A stretch of 64,000 bases of DNA, taken from Chytridium lagenaria. Lineage: Eukaryota; Chytridiomycota; Chytridiomycetes; Chytridiales; Chytridiaceae. The position numbers and the translations under genes are program-made. Positions 23,482 through 34,538 of this stretch are shown here, piece by piece. The stretch spans positions 1-64,000 of the forward strand of contig JAHLKC010000151.1 of assembly GCA_025449115.1 (NCBI GenBank), in the 5' to 3' direction. The notes under the pieces are model-generated. The model made no database searches. It saw nothing but the letters and a program-made list of their open reading frames with translations, and was not told where the DNA came from. Each line of letters starts with the position of its first letter. Within the stretch, counting starts at the first letter, position 1.

Positions 23482-25984
23482 ATGGACGACGGGGAAGGAC
23501 CAGCTGTCGGTCCACTCAAGACGTCAGACACCATGGGCAACGATAGAGAACCTATCGCTACCGTTGCTTCTATGCTTGGCCTTGGTTCAAACTTGACGGA
23601 CATGGCCGCATATCCACATTGGGATGGACCCTCGCAGCCGGACATAGATTCTTCACATCACACAAGCCCATCAATAACGGCATCACAACATCAACCTCAG
23701 AATCGTTCTACGTATGACTTAGGGCAACAGCAGCAGGAACACTAATCGGATGTCGTCATCTCAGGAGAACCTCTGCATGATGGAGATGGTAGATGGCAAT
23801 TTTTCTTCTCATGAGGTTGACGAGTTGATGGGACGAATTGGACAACAGGCAAGGCCATCATTCTCAGAGCAACAGCAAAACGAGCTCTTTCAAGCCGAAA
23901 GTGACTTTATGCAGAATCAGAGCTCACCTCTGGTAGAGTTTGGAACGTATATGATCCTGCATAAAGTCCAAACTTAGAAGGCATCCATTCATCACAGTTC
24001 GACATGGGTACGGATCTTTCGAACCCTTCTCTAACTTCGTCAAACATGGACGAATTTTCAGCATTGATGGCCCAAGCAACTTATCCCTCTGCCTATGGTC
24101 ATTCCGTCAATACTTCGACCCATCACTCACCTATCACGTCTCATTCGAACGCTGTTTCACCTAACACGTCTCATTCGAACCCGGTTTCACCGCAAATGCT
24201 GCATATGGCGTCACCGCCTTCACTGCATTCCACAATGTATGAACCATCTGCAACTTACGCCATCACCCGCCAATCCTCCTCCTCATCTGTCCAAACTTCT
24301 CCCATATTCAAGCTCTTCACACAACAGCACGAGTCCTACCTTCGGGGGCTGTATCCATGTCTCCGATTTCACGAGTAATGAGACCCGCTTCTTCATTTCA
24401 ACGTGGCTCCAGGCGGGCTTCTCCTGCAAGAAAAGCTCTTATTAGAGCTGCATCTGTCGGTGGACCTATTAGAAACCTCACGTCAACATCGATGGTGGCT
24501 CTGCCGGGTTCGCGTATATGGCATCGTCAAAGTCAACAGCCCCAATTCTTCTTAGGAACAAACCATCCTCCTTTTCCGCACCTACGTCACCGACTGCTGG
24601 CAACGTTTTTCGCACATACTGGGGATATTCCTCACCTCGACCATCTGCACAATCCTCCTCCTCCTCCACTCCTGTCGCATCACCTGCGGCATCACCCATG
24701 CAACGGCCTTTGACTTCTGGATCTATTGTTACTTCTCCTAGCAGCTCGATCAGCTCTTCCCCGAAACCTTCTGCCGTTAACTCCGTATCAAAATAGTTTG
24801 CCAGAGTTGCAACAGTCGCCATCAAATCTTCACCCAATATCAATCAGCTCCTTACTCTCCTATGAGGTGAATATTTATTTTGAAATCTCCTTAAATTGCA
24901 TAAGCTAATTTTACCTTTGTCATATTTAATAATTTCTAGATATACTGGACTCGGTGGATGCCAACCTCACCCCTGCAGATTTGTCACAAGCCACGCTGCA
25001 ACCGATGCGACCCATGGAGGTGATGATGCAATCATCACAGCTTAGTGTTAGCGCCGCTATATCCGCCGGCCTTCTTCCCGCAGACATACAAGATCATCAA
25101 ATGCATATGCCGGGGATTCCTGCCTATGTATTCTCATTCAACTATGACTTCTCAACCCTCCCACCGGTCCATGTCAATGCACATGCCGGGTCGTCCCCCC
25201 CTTCCCGCGCCATCACCCATGATCCACCCCTCGCCTCCCTTCTATTCTCCCATGTCCAACAACACCACCCCATATATAAACTCATCCGTAATGCAACCTC
25301 CTCCCATGACGTCTTTGGTGTCACCAGCAATGGCACCATTAACCCCCATCACTCCTTACTCTCATCCAACGCAATCCCCATCCATCCCAGCCATGATCTA
25401 CCACCCAGCCCGTACAGGCTCCATCTCCTCCGTCTCCTCATCCCCCTCATCCTCCCCATCGCTCACCACCCCCCTCCCCCCGAACATGACTCCCCTTCGT
25501 CATCGGCCGTCCTCGTCACAGCCGCAGCCGAACACCACTCCCCCCGCCTTCCCCCCACACCTCCTCCCAACCCACCTCCTCCTCCCCCAAAACCCCCTAC
25601 ATTATGTCCCACCACCGTGTCTCTGATCAACGTCGCCGCGAAGACCTTAAATCCTGCTTTGGACAATCTCCTCACCATCCTCCCTCCACCGCTCCTCCCA
25701 ACCTCCACCGCCGCAACCTCCCATTCCACCGACTCCCCAACATCCCCTCACGACGTCCCCCCCCACCCACCACCACCAGCCTCCACGAAACCACCGAACC
25801 GCGTCGAGATTATGGCGAGGACGTTGGATTATATCATGCACCTAAAGGGACGGCTGGGACAGTTAGATGGAAGATTGAGGGGCTGAAGGGGGAATTGCAG
25901 AGAGTTAAGATAGAAAAGGGGATTGTGGCGGTTGTGCCAGATGGGGTGCCGCCACCGCCAGAGACCTTGAAAAAGGATGAATGA
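23482..25984 (+). CDS. bHLH-leucine-zipper transcription factor with long Ser/Pro-rich N-terminus
   Basis: Start ATG 23482 (MDDGEGPAVGPLK). About 700 residues of low-complexity Ser/Thr/Pro/Gln sequence precede a C-terminal bHLH. Basic region and helix 1: HHRVSDQRRREDLKSCF; helix 2: PNRVEIMARTLDYIMHLKGR; then a zipper-like coil KIEGLKGELQRVKIEKGI. The Q-R-R-R basic signature fits E-box-binding bHLH factors. The loop between the helices appears unusually long (about 50 residues, Pro/Thr-rich). One intron at about 24866-24940. Frame is broken many times (for example 23750, 23970, 24370, 25600 and 25887), so the protein cannot be read from one frame. Regulatory target unknown. Confidence 0.68.
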
Positions 25985-26389
25985 CAAGAGACGGTGTGTG
26001 ATAAATGCTGCCCCCTCACCCCAAACTTTTCTATATTTATAATACATTTATGGGCCTATTACGGCCATGTCCTTCGTAGTCTATCTGGTGTCCTCCCTTC
26101 TTTTCTTTCTTGTCCATATGTTTTGTTATAAGTTGTCCTTTTGATAACTTTGTTCTGTCGTGTTAATCGGAATCCTCTCTATGTTGAGTAATGCGACCGT
26201 CAACGGCCTATTATTACATTTATTTTTTTTATCTTAGGCTCATGAACGCTAGAATAGCCTTAAATGGAATGATGAGCTTCTGGTCTCCACCTGGCTAGCT
26301 TGACGATACCAGGGTACTACTCCTACCACGACCGGCCGCAAAACCACCATGACCAACCGCGCACCCGACCAAGGCCGATCACACTCAAA
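25985..26389. other. Intergenic before the first duplicated block
   Basis: 3' flank of the bHLH gene. No gene seen. Similarity to the second duplicated block begins at about 26390. Confidence 0.4.
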
Positions 26390-26549
26390 GACTGCAGTTA
26401 ATTTTCTTTTAATTTTGATTGGTTGGCTGACCCAAGCTTCAAGACAAAAAAAATGCTTGTTTTTGCCCAGACAGAAGCGTTCGAGTTAAATATTACTTAT
26501 TTAATGGATCGATGAGATAATAAAAATAATTATTTTCTTCTTTCTTCTC

Positions 26550-28749
26550 ATGACGGAGAGATGTCCAGCTCCCGTCATGTCTCTGGAGGCATTTGCTCGT
26601 CTCTGCAGCGACTTGAAGCAAGAAACACTTGCAGCTGCTGGCGAGCACCACTACCAGCAGCAGCATCGTATCCTTCAATGCATCAGGGAGAATGTTATCG
26701 GTAAAGACGCTGCCTTCTCTTCATTCATGGGTGTGAGGAAAATCACCTACTGCGACTACTTTGCGTCAGGAAAGAACCTTGCCTTTGTGGAAGACTTTAT
26801 TCGGTCAAACGTCATGCCTTATTATGCCAACACGCACACCGAGACGAGCGAGACTGGAAGCAGAACGACGCAATATAGAGAAGAATCGAGACATATCATC
26901 AAGGCGGCGATTGGCGGCTCCGCTGCATTAGGCCACGACAAGGAAGCTTGCGTCATTTTCACTGGTAGCGGAAGCACGCAGGCGATCAACAAACTCATTC
27001 ATATGTTTGGGATTGGGTTGAGGAAAAAGGCTACTGACGAACCACCAAGATCTGTCTGCGACGGCTCCATTGGCGATGACGACCCTCACCACCAACCAAC
27101 ATTAATGGACAAGATTAGGAATTTGAGAATCAAAAAGCCGGGGACAAGACATGAAATAGACCGTCCAGGTATCACTGTTGACACCGTAAAGCCAGTCGTC
27201 TTCCTTTCATATCAAGAGCATCATTCCAATATTCTGCCTTGGAGACACGCCGAGGTTGATATTGTCATGATCAAAAGCGTTAACGGATCCATATCTCTCG
27301 ACCATTTAGAGTGTGAGCTCAGATGCTATCAATCCAGACCTCTTAAGGTATGTCTACTTTTAAAAAAATAGTGTCCGGTTCTATACATGATAAAGCTAAC
27401 TTAACCCGTTAATTTCGTATGTGAAAAGATTGGGACGTTTTCGGCGGGTTCAAACATTACCGGTATTCACGCCGATACCATCTCCCTCAGCATTCTTCTC
27501 CACCGATACGGTGCATACGCCATCTTTGATTTTGCCGCCGTTGGCCCCTACATCAACGTAAACATGAACCCGACGCTCCCAGAAAACTCCCACCTTGCAT
27601 ACATGGACGCCGCCGTTTTCTCTCCACACAAGATGGTGGGCGGACCTGGAAGTACCGGCGTCCTAGCCGTCCGAGCGTCGACGTTGCGGCACATCACTAG
27701 CGGCTATGAACAATACGTCCACATACGACTGGTGGGGGTATTGTAGACTTTGTGAGCAAAGATGCAGAGGTGTTTGTTGGACGGATGGAGGAACGAGAGG
27801 AGGCTGGCACACCCGGTATCCTAGAGTCGATTCGATGTGGTCTCGCATTCTTTGTGAAAGAGCTGGTGGGGAGTGATTTGATTGAGAGGATGGAACGACA
27901 ACATACTGATCACATTCGACGAAAGTTGGCACAGAATGACCGCATTTTTGTTCTTGGGGGGTTGGAGGATCGTCCGAGGGCTGCAGTGTTGTCGTTCTTG
28001 ATTGTAGAGCCAAAGCATCGAGAGCAGGGAAAGCCGTGGGCATACCATTACAACTTTGTAGCGGCGGTTCTGAATGACTTTTTCGGAATCCAAGGACGAG
28101 GTGGATGCATGTGTGCAGCGCTTTACACTCAAGAACTCCTTCATATCAATGATGTGGCTTTTGACGCATACGAATCAATCGTTATCGGGGGATCCCGAGA
28201 TCGGCCATCTCCATTCCAAGTTCCCCCTCTCCGAACGTTCAAGCCTGGATTCACGAGAGTGTCATTCAATTACTTTTCCGCCGAGAAGGAGGTCGAGTTT
28301 GTCCTTGATGCCATTCTTTGGATCGCCAAATACGCCCCATCTTATTACCATTCTACGAATGTGATTATGAGACGGGTGCATGGAAATGCAAACTCACAGA
28401 ATCACAACACACTCCTCCAACCCCACCTCCATCACCTCAACTATCGATGCCATCCACCTCTCATCCCCTCCTCCGCATTGGTAACTCCACAACCCCCCAT
28501 CCATCCCTCCCTCTTCCATCATTCCAAGAATGTTTTGAGCAAGCGGATAAGTTTGTGGCGGCAGCCGTGTCACCCTTGTATGCTAGCAGTGGAGCGAGGC
28601 TGAGACCGAAAGCGCCACCAACAATGTCTCCGGGAACGTTGAGGATGAGGGAGATGATGGAGGGACAGAAGGGAGTTGAACAGTATCGATGGTTTGTGAC
28701 GGAATGGGATCCTTGCGTGGCCCAAGCTTTTGCGATGGGGATGCGGTGA
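26550..28749 (+). CDS. Class V aminotransferase-like PLP enzyme, copy 1
   Basis: Start ATG 26550; exon 1 to about 27346, an intron of about 80 bp, then exon 2 to TGA 28749. Cysteine-desulfurase/aminotransferase V fold: SFMGVRKITYCDYFASGKNL, cofactor-contact region VIFTGSGSTQAINKLIHMFG, SYQEHHSNILPWR, AGSNITGIHADT, AIFDFAAVGPYI, and the lysine-bearing AVFSPHKMVGGPGSTGVLAV (Lys forms the PLP Schiff base). It resembles uncharacterised selenocysteine-lyase/MOCS-like proteins of eukaryotes; the substrate is not predictable. Frame is lost at about 27718 (CC against CCC in copy 2) and 28335 (C4 against C5). Upstream it lacks the TATAAAA seen before copy 2. Confidence 0.82.
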
Positions 28750-29005
28750 ATGTAGACAGAATAGTGTACAGGGTTTGAGAGAAAAGTGCCATCATATTTA
28801 TAAATGTATCTACGTATTAAAAAATTCATTGACATTAGTTCCTCATAATAAAGTCTAAACAAAACTATACCACAATAAGAGGAAGCGAAAAAAAGAAAAT
28901 ATGCTGATAACGAGTGAAAAGCTGATCTTGATTGCAAGAAACAAAAATTTGGCCGCACTAGGGGCGAAAACATGACGTCCAATAAATACACCCACAAAAT
29001 TGGGT

Positions 29006-29262
29006 CTATATCCCCATCTCCACCACGGCCTCCTCCGCCCTCGCCAGAGCCTCCACAACCTTCACCCCTCTCCGTCGTCTTTCCTCTCTCCCCCTCTTTG
29101 CCTCCAAAATCCTCTCCATACTCCACATTCCGCTCTCCTCAAACATATCAGGTGGTGGTGGCGGTGAGATCCCAAACCCCGACCACTCCAAAAACATGTC
29201 GGACGGGACGGATCGACCGCTGGGGAGTTTGATGAGGAGTTTTGTGAAGGCGATGGCTGTTA
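29006..29262 (-). pseudogene. Truncated 3' end of THEM6-like thioesterase gene
   Basis: Encodes only the C-terminal part (FLEWSGFG, then SMERILEAKRGREERRRRG and ALARAEEAVVEMGI) of the protein that is complete at 36934-38149. It breaks off where the duplication ends, so it has no 5' part or promoter. It is most likely a non-functional by-product of the duplication. Confidence 0.75.
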
Positions 29263-29599
29263 GAGATGGTGAATAATCGAGATTAACAGGATATCAACTT
29301 AAACCTTTCATCACATTCGCTGCCCAGCTTCAAGGTTGTCTGTGTGGTTTACCTTTGCATCTGCTTCAAATGATTCTTCTGGAACCTGCTGGTACTAAAA
29401 AATCACACATCCTAAACGCAATTACACGAATTCACGAAATTGATCACGCTGAGCCTGTGCTTCAACGTACTGCCTATACCGGATCGGCAGTGGCCAACAT
29501 CACCAGTGAGACCATCCATAGACTTTACGAATGGACACTTTGACAAAAGCAACCTTCCTTGAAAAACTGTGGCGACACCTTTCAACGCCAAAAGCTATG

Positions 29600-30130
29600 G
29601 TTAGCCATTATTGTGAGTTTCCCACTTTGGCCCTCCATGGTTTAAGCCTTGACCACCATTGAGAGAGAACTCACTATGTCGCGCCATGATCATCCTTGGA
29701 CGTTCTACAAGTCTGCAGGTGGTTGCAACTCCTCTTTTGCTGAGGCAAGGATTTTACTTTCTGTACAGCTTAACTGTTCCCAACAAGTTCTATTATGATA
29801 AAAAGGAAAAAACAACGAAGAACGACAACAAAAGAACCTAGGTTGGGGATCACACATACTTAGGTGGAAAGTGCTCAAGGTGGGAGTCCATCCACGCTCC
29901 TAAGACTTTTCCAAGCCTAAAAATCGCCGCAGTAAGCCGTTCTAACATGTTCCAGTCTGATCTCATATACGTAGGTCCTTGCTCATGCTGCTCTCCCCCT
30001 CACAGGCTACTGGATAGCCTGTCATAGCCATCAATAATAGAACAGAGGTGGTTTTATACTACCCAAAACTTCAAAGGAATCATGCCACAAAGGCGTATAT
30101 CCAAGGCTCAAGCCTTCTTAGACTCATGTC
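29600..30130 (-). repeat. Left arm of inverted repeat B (retroelement-derived)
   Basis: The reverse complement of this segment aligns with 33215-33745 over about 530 bp (shared pieces include GCCTCAGCAAAAGAGGAGTT and GGAGCGTGGATGGACTCCC). The pair differs by scattered substitutions and small indels, so the copies are old. A more diverged direct copy follows at about 30140-30650. Confidence 0.85.
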
Positions 30131-30139
30131 TTGGTTCTG

Positions 30140-30650
30140 TGAAGTTCTCCCCTTGGCCCTCTACTATTGAAGCCTTGATCATAGAAGAGGGAGAGTTCAC
30201 TGTGCCGTGCCGCCATCCATCTTATACGTCCTCTGAGTTGGAATTGCGCCTGCAGCTCCTCTATTGCTGAGGCAAGGATTTGTTGTGCTGTATGTTTTCG
30301 CAAGGTTTTATCATGGAAAAGGAGGGGAAATAACCAATGATAAAGAGAAGAAAGAACCTAGGCGGAGATCACACGGAATGGGTAGAAGGGGCTTTGAGGA
30401 GGGAGTCTATCCTGCTCCAAGGATATCCTGGACCTTCACAATCATCTGTAAGCCGTTTTATCTCGTCCTACTTCCTCCCTCGTCTGTCTTGCGGCTCCTC
30501 TCTGGTCGCACTCCCCGTCAAGGACAAGTAGACAGCCCAAATCATCAAAGGAAGTACTACTTAAGTGGTTGTCCGAGCAGGTCCTTGTAAGGGGTTGTGC
30601 CATGAAGGCCTAAATAACTCTGATTTACCCTTACTTAGACTCAGTTGTCT
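30140..30650 (-). repeat. Diverged tandem copy of repeat B
   Basis: Direct, degenerate second copy of 29600-30130. Both contain, in the same order, a CCCTTGGCCCTC/TTTGGCCCTCC block, a GCTCCTCT..TTGCTGAGGCAAGGATTT block, GAACCTAGG and GGAGTCTATCC/GGAGTCCATCC. Suggests nested or tandem insertion. Confidence 0.6.
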
Positions 30651-31059
30651 TAACCAGCATTGCAGCACCCCCCGACAAGGTCCGATCCTTGAACGCCTTA
30701 GAGAATACTCAAACACAATATGTAACAAAAGGGTAAGGAGAGCACAGCTCAAGGCTGCCTAGATTGAGGTCTTTATGGGTGTTGTCAATCTCTAATTTAC
30801 AAAATTACCATCATGGGGGACGTATAAACACAAACACACCTAAAACACACCACAACACAAATACAAACCCATTGTCAACTTCACATAATTAATAGGTCTC
30901 CACGCGCACAAGAAAAGGGCTCACGTAGCCATGCAGGGTAGACAAGAAGGGGAGAGACAAAGGGTAACGAACTTAAGGTAACCAATTAACGACCAAAGAG
31001 CTACAAGTACTTACAGGCTTGTGAGTGTTTAGTGGGAGTTCCTTCATAACTTCAGGGTT

Positions 31060-31295
31060 CAAGGTGTAGTCTCCCCCGATGGCACACTTACCTGAGCGCC
31101 CGCTGGTAAAATTCATAACAACAATATTGAATATTCAAACAGAAAGCGATAGTACTGGCCCAAAGGCGGCTGGGCCTGGGGTATGTAATGTGTTAGTCCA
31201 GGTCTTCAGAGGGTGAACGTAAATCTATTCAACTTTCTTCTTCTTTATTATATTCACTAAAAACCACATAAATACAACAACTATCAACATAAGGG
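31060..31295 (-). repeat. Left arm of inverted repeat A (LTR-like)
   Basis: The reverse complement matches 32990-33220, sharing GAAAGTTGAATAGATTTACG, TTGAATATTCAATATTGTTG and CCAGCGGGCGCTCAGG. The right-hand copy is part of a longer LTR-like block. Confidence 0.85.
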
Positions 31296-31309
31296 AATTG
31301 ACATATAAG

Positions 31310-31740
31310 ATATAACCTCACCAAGAGGCATGAACGGGTCTCTAAATAAGCGTCGTGCCTTTAATTTTATTTCCTTGATCCCATTCCGTTTCTTTTCCCT
31401 CTCAGGGTTTTTCATAGTTTTTCCCCATAGATATGAGAGAGGTTTTTATAGAATGAAGGGCGGTTGACATGGTATGCCAACTTATGACATGCTACCACGT
31501 TGGTCGAGATGCCTGTTGTGTTATTTGACTCCACTTTATGTAATGTTTTATTATTGGTAGAAAGTTGAATAGATTTATGTTCACCCCAAAGACCTAGAAG
31601 GCCCTCTTACTTCAGGCCAGCCTCTGGCTGAGCTTTTACCAACCCCTTTTATCTATTTATAGTGTATGGAATGTTGCCAGCGGGTGCTCAGGTGATGGTG
31701 TCGCCGGGAGAGGCCGCAACCCAGACCAAGATGAACTTCT
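31310..31740 (+). repeat. Diverged LTR-like block
   Basis: Begins ATATAACCTCACCAAGAGGC and ends near CCAGCGGGTGCTCAGG. It shares start, middle (AGAAAGTTGAATAGATTTA) and end with 32780-33220 in the same orientation but is much diverged between these points. Confidence 0.65.
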
Positions 31741-32461
31741 AAGAAGGTATGAGCAGTAGAAATATGCTTTTTACGCATGATTCCTTTGAGGGCCTGGTCA
31801 GAGAACCACGTCTGTTGCTATGTTGTTGACAACATATGCCATCCCAATGTTAGGAGTGGGAGTAGCAGCACGTAAGAAGTGTGTGGATTGATGAGACAAT
31901 AGAAACAACTGTGATCTTCTCTTGACCCAATAATAGAAACAACATGTTAAAACGGTTATAAGGAGCAGTAACACATACCTGACACATTCCTTGGAGCAGG
32001 ATAAAATTTCTTCTCATAGAACCCTTTCTCCTTGTCGCTTTGGACCTAGTCATGAGGCACTTCCCTTCATTTAACTCCTTCTACTAATGATCAGAACAAA
32101 ATACAAGCCACAGCACACCAAATCCTTGCATCCCTTAACGGATGAGAAGGGCTTTATTCTTGACTCTAGAGTACATCCAGAGTTAGTATCATCACCTACA
32201 ATGTGGTCCTCTACCTCTGTATGTCAAGGCTTAGCAGAGGAGGCCACTAGAGAGAACTTCACATAACGTGCTGAATCTCCTTACCATCCTATCAGTCTGT
32301 CTTATCACAAATATGTACAACAACTATGGAAGATTGTACCAGAATCTCGGCTGTTTGAGACAATCACCAAGATATCTACAATACAGGAACCAATTCTTTG
32401 TTCTTCCTGGCTTGAACAGATTGTCCCTCACCCACATCAGATCCTAGTGGGAAGACAAGGA

Positions 32462-32575
32462 ATGGACTCACCCAAAACAATCTCTCCAGCCAGGATGGTG
32501 GCGGATCACTGGTTCCTCTCTGGTCTAGACGTCGCCAACACTTACCTTCACGTTCCACTGCACCTTTGCGAGTAG
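32462..32575 (+). pseudogene. Reverse-transcriptase fragment of a retroelement
   Basis: A short frame encodes DHWFLSGLDVANTYLHVPLH, matching the RT block with the first catalytic Asp (LDxxxAYLHVPLHP in DIRS/Ty3-type RTs). It is preceded by MDSPKTIS and ended by TAG at 32575; flanking frames show no further RT blocks. Position between the inverted repeats fits a dead element. Element class is uncertain: inverted repeats would suit DIRS, the LTR-like blocks would suit Ty3. Confidence 0.5.
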
Positions 32576-32779
32576 AATTGTTGTCTTCCTCAAGGAGCAG
32601 AACGCAGGCAACAGGTGTTGGTGATGTTGTTTGGTCTATGTTCATAAATCAACATATGAGTGTTTCCACAACGCTCGCGTATATTCACTATGTTAATACA
32701 TTAACCAATGAATCTGCTGCGGGACTCGATGTGGGAAGGTTGTAGACCGCATTATTTATTAGGACAGCTGTGAAGTTAT

Positions 32780-33220
32780 TATATAACCTCACCAAGAGGC
32801 ATAAACGCGTCATATTTATTATAGTCGTTGTGCTTAGTTTATGTTTCTTTTATCCCCCGTTCTGTTGTTTTCCTCCTGCGGATTTATACTTTTCCGCATA
32901 TGAGTTAGTCGGAGGTTTTTAGTATGAATGGCGGCCACCACGTCAGTGCGCGTGGTTGAGATGTGTGTTGTTTATTGTTCCCTTATGTTGATAGCTGTTG
33001 TATTTATGTGTGTTTTTGGTGTTTATAATAAAAAGAAGAAAGTTGAATAGATTTACGTTCACCCTCTGAAGACCTGGACTAGACCACTACACACTCCAGG
33101 CCTGGCCGCCTTTGGGCCAGCGCTATCTCTTTATGTTTGAATATTCAATATTGTTGTTATGAGTTTTACCAGCGGGCGCTCAGGTAAGCGCGCCGCCAGG
33201 GGAGACTACACCTTGAACCA
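32780..33220 (+). repeat. LTR-like block, right copy (contains inverted repeat A right arm)
   Basis: Begins ATATAACCTCACCAAGAGGC and ends CCAGCGGGCGCTCAGG plus about 40 bp. 32990-33220 is inverted relative to 31060-31295. The intact-looking boundary with repeat B at about 33215 suggests A and B are parts of one element. Confidence 0.75.
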
Positions 33221-33745
33221 AGACATGAGTCTAAGAAGGCTTGAGCCCTGGATAGACGCCTCTGTGGCATGATTCCTTCAAAGGGTCGGGAAGTAGAACC
33301 ACCTCTGTTCTATTCTCGATGGCTATGACAGGCTATCTAGCTGCCTGTGAGTGCGAGAGCAACACAAGCAGGGCCCTAGGTAGATGAGATTAGATTAGAA
33401 CATGTTAAAACGGCTTACTGCGGCGATTTTGAGGCTTGGTAAACTCGTAGGAGCGTGGATGGACTCCCTCCTCGAGCACTTTCCACTAGGTTCATGTGAT
33501 CCCCACCTAGGTCTTTTTGTTATTGTTTTTCGTTGTTTTTTCCTTTTTATCATAGAGAACTTGTTGGGAACAGTTAAGCTGTTCAGCAAACAAAATCCTT
33601 GCCTCAGCAAAAGAGGAGTTGCAGCCACCTGCAGACTTGGAGACGTCAAGGATGAGCATGGCGCACATAGTGATTTCTCTCTCCATGGTGGTCAAGGCTT
33701 GAACCATGAAGGGCCAAAGAGGGAAACTCACACAGCACAATGGAG
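33215..33745 (+). repeat. Right arm of inverted repeat B
   Basis: Inverted copy of 29600-30130 (see that entry). Directly follows the LTR-like block, whereas on the left side about 930 bp of other sequence separates A and B. Confidence 0.85.
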
Positions 33746-33749
33746 GGAT

Positions 33750-34387
33750 TAAATTACTGATTCCGGCCCAAAACTTCACTCATTCCTCTGTGACCCCAAA
33801 GACACGCTGGGCACGATCAATTTAAAGCGATCAACCCCTTGCATCCCAGTGACAAAGTCGCTCCCAGTTACATCCCAGCTATACCTCTATTGGTTTTTTG
33901 GGAGGAAGGGAGGCCCAGACGTGCTGATCCCACCTCTGTTAGTACGTCTCCCACCTAGCACATTGGCCTGGCTTTTCCCCAATTTTCACGGCAGTCGTCC
34001 TTTATTCTCGGGCAGATTTTTCGTTTCGGGGGTTCATGGTCCCATTCTTGCTCTTCTCTTCTCAAGAGTTCGATATCTATTTCATCGCTTTCACATGTTT
34101 TATGTTAGCGGGAAATTTTCACTTATCCAGATGTTTTCCAAATGTGGTACTTACTTCCTACACGCCGCTATGCATATTCTCTCCATCCGGGTTATGGGGC
34201 GTGTGGTGTTTTTATCACCGTTCTGCGCCATGTTCTTTTCCTTTCATCTGGTCGAGAAGCACCCTGGGCCTCTCTTCCTTCTAATAAACAGGGGGGGTCA
34301 GACTAACCCAGTCAAGTGCCGTTGGGGTAACAGAACCCCACGACTAGCCGCCCACTGAACAAGCCAAAGCCTAAGGCAAGGTTGATT
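33750..34387. other. Single-copy spacer before duplication copy 2
   Basis: Not repeated elsewhere in the window. A 169-codon open frame (33849-34358) is Phe/Leu-rich and basic without recognisable motif; it could be element-derived or chance. I do not support a gene. Confidence 0.35.
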
Positions 34388-34483
34388 ATTATTCTTTTAA
34401 TTTTCTAATTGGTTGATTGACCGAAGCTTGTAAAAAAATTGGCTTGGTTTGGCCCAGACCAGCAGAGTTCGAATTGTTACCAC

Positions 34484-34490
34484 TATAAAA
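34484..34490 (+). promoter_or_regulatory. TATA box of PLP-enzyme copy 2
   Basis: TATAAAA 49 bp upstream of the proposed ATG at 34539. The matching position upstream of copy 1 has drifted (no TATAAAA), so the copies may differ in expression. Confidence 0.5.
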
Positions 34491-34538
34491 ATACACACCA
34501 ACAAGCTGGATGATAAAAAAGATTACTTTCTTCCTTCT

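Larger units (their letters stand above)
26390..29262 (+). repeat. Segmental duplication, copy 1
   Basis: Long stretches are identical or nearly so to 34388-37185 in the same orientation. The block holds a complete PLP-enzyme gene plus only the last part of a THEM6-like gene. Similarity stops abruptly at about 29262 in the middle of that second gene. Confidence 0.93.

Noticed and set aside
25142..25841. Gly-rich minus-strand frames opposite the bHLH gene
   Set aside because: Mirror of the CCN-rich Pro tract; no independent coding evidence.
28461..29126. 221-codon minus-strand frame across the end of PLP copy 1
   Set aside because: Shadow of the PLP gene and the THEM6 remnant; Gly/Glu-rich composition mirrors the Pro/Ser-rich opposite strand.
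33849..34358. 169-codon frame between the retroelement and duplication copy 2
   Set aside because: No recognisable domain, no second copy in the window and unusual Phe/Leu/Arg composition; cannot be supported as a gene.
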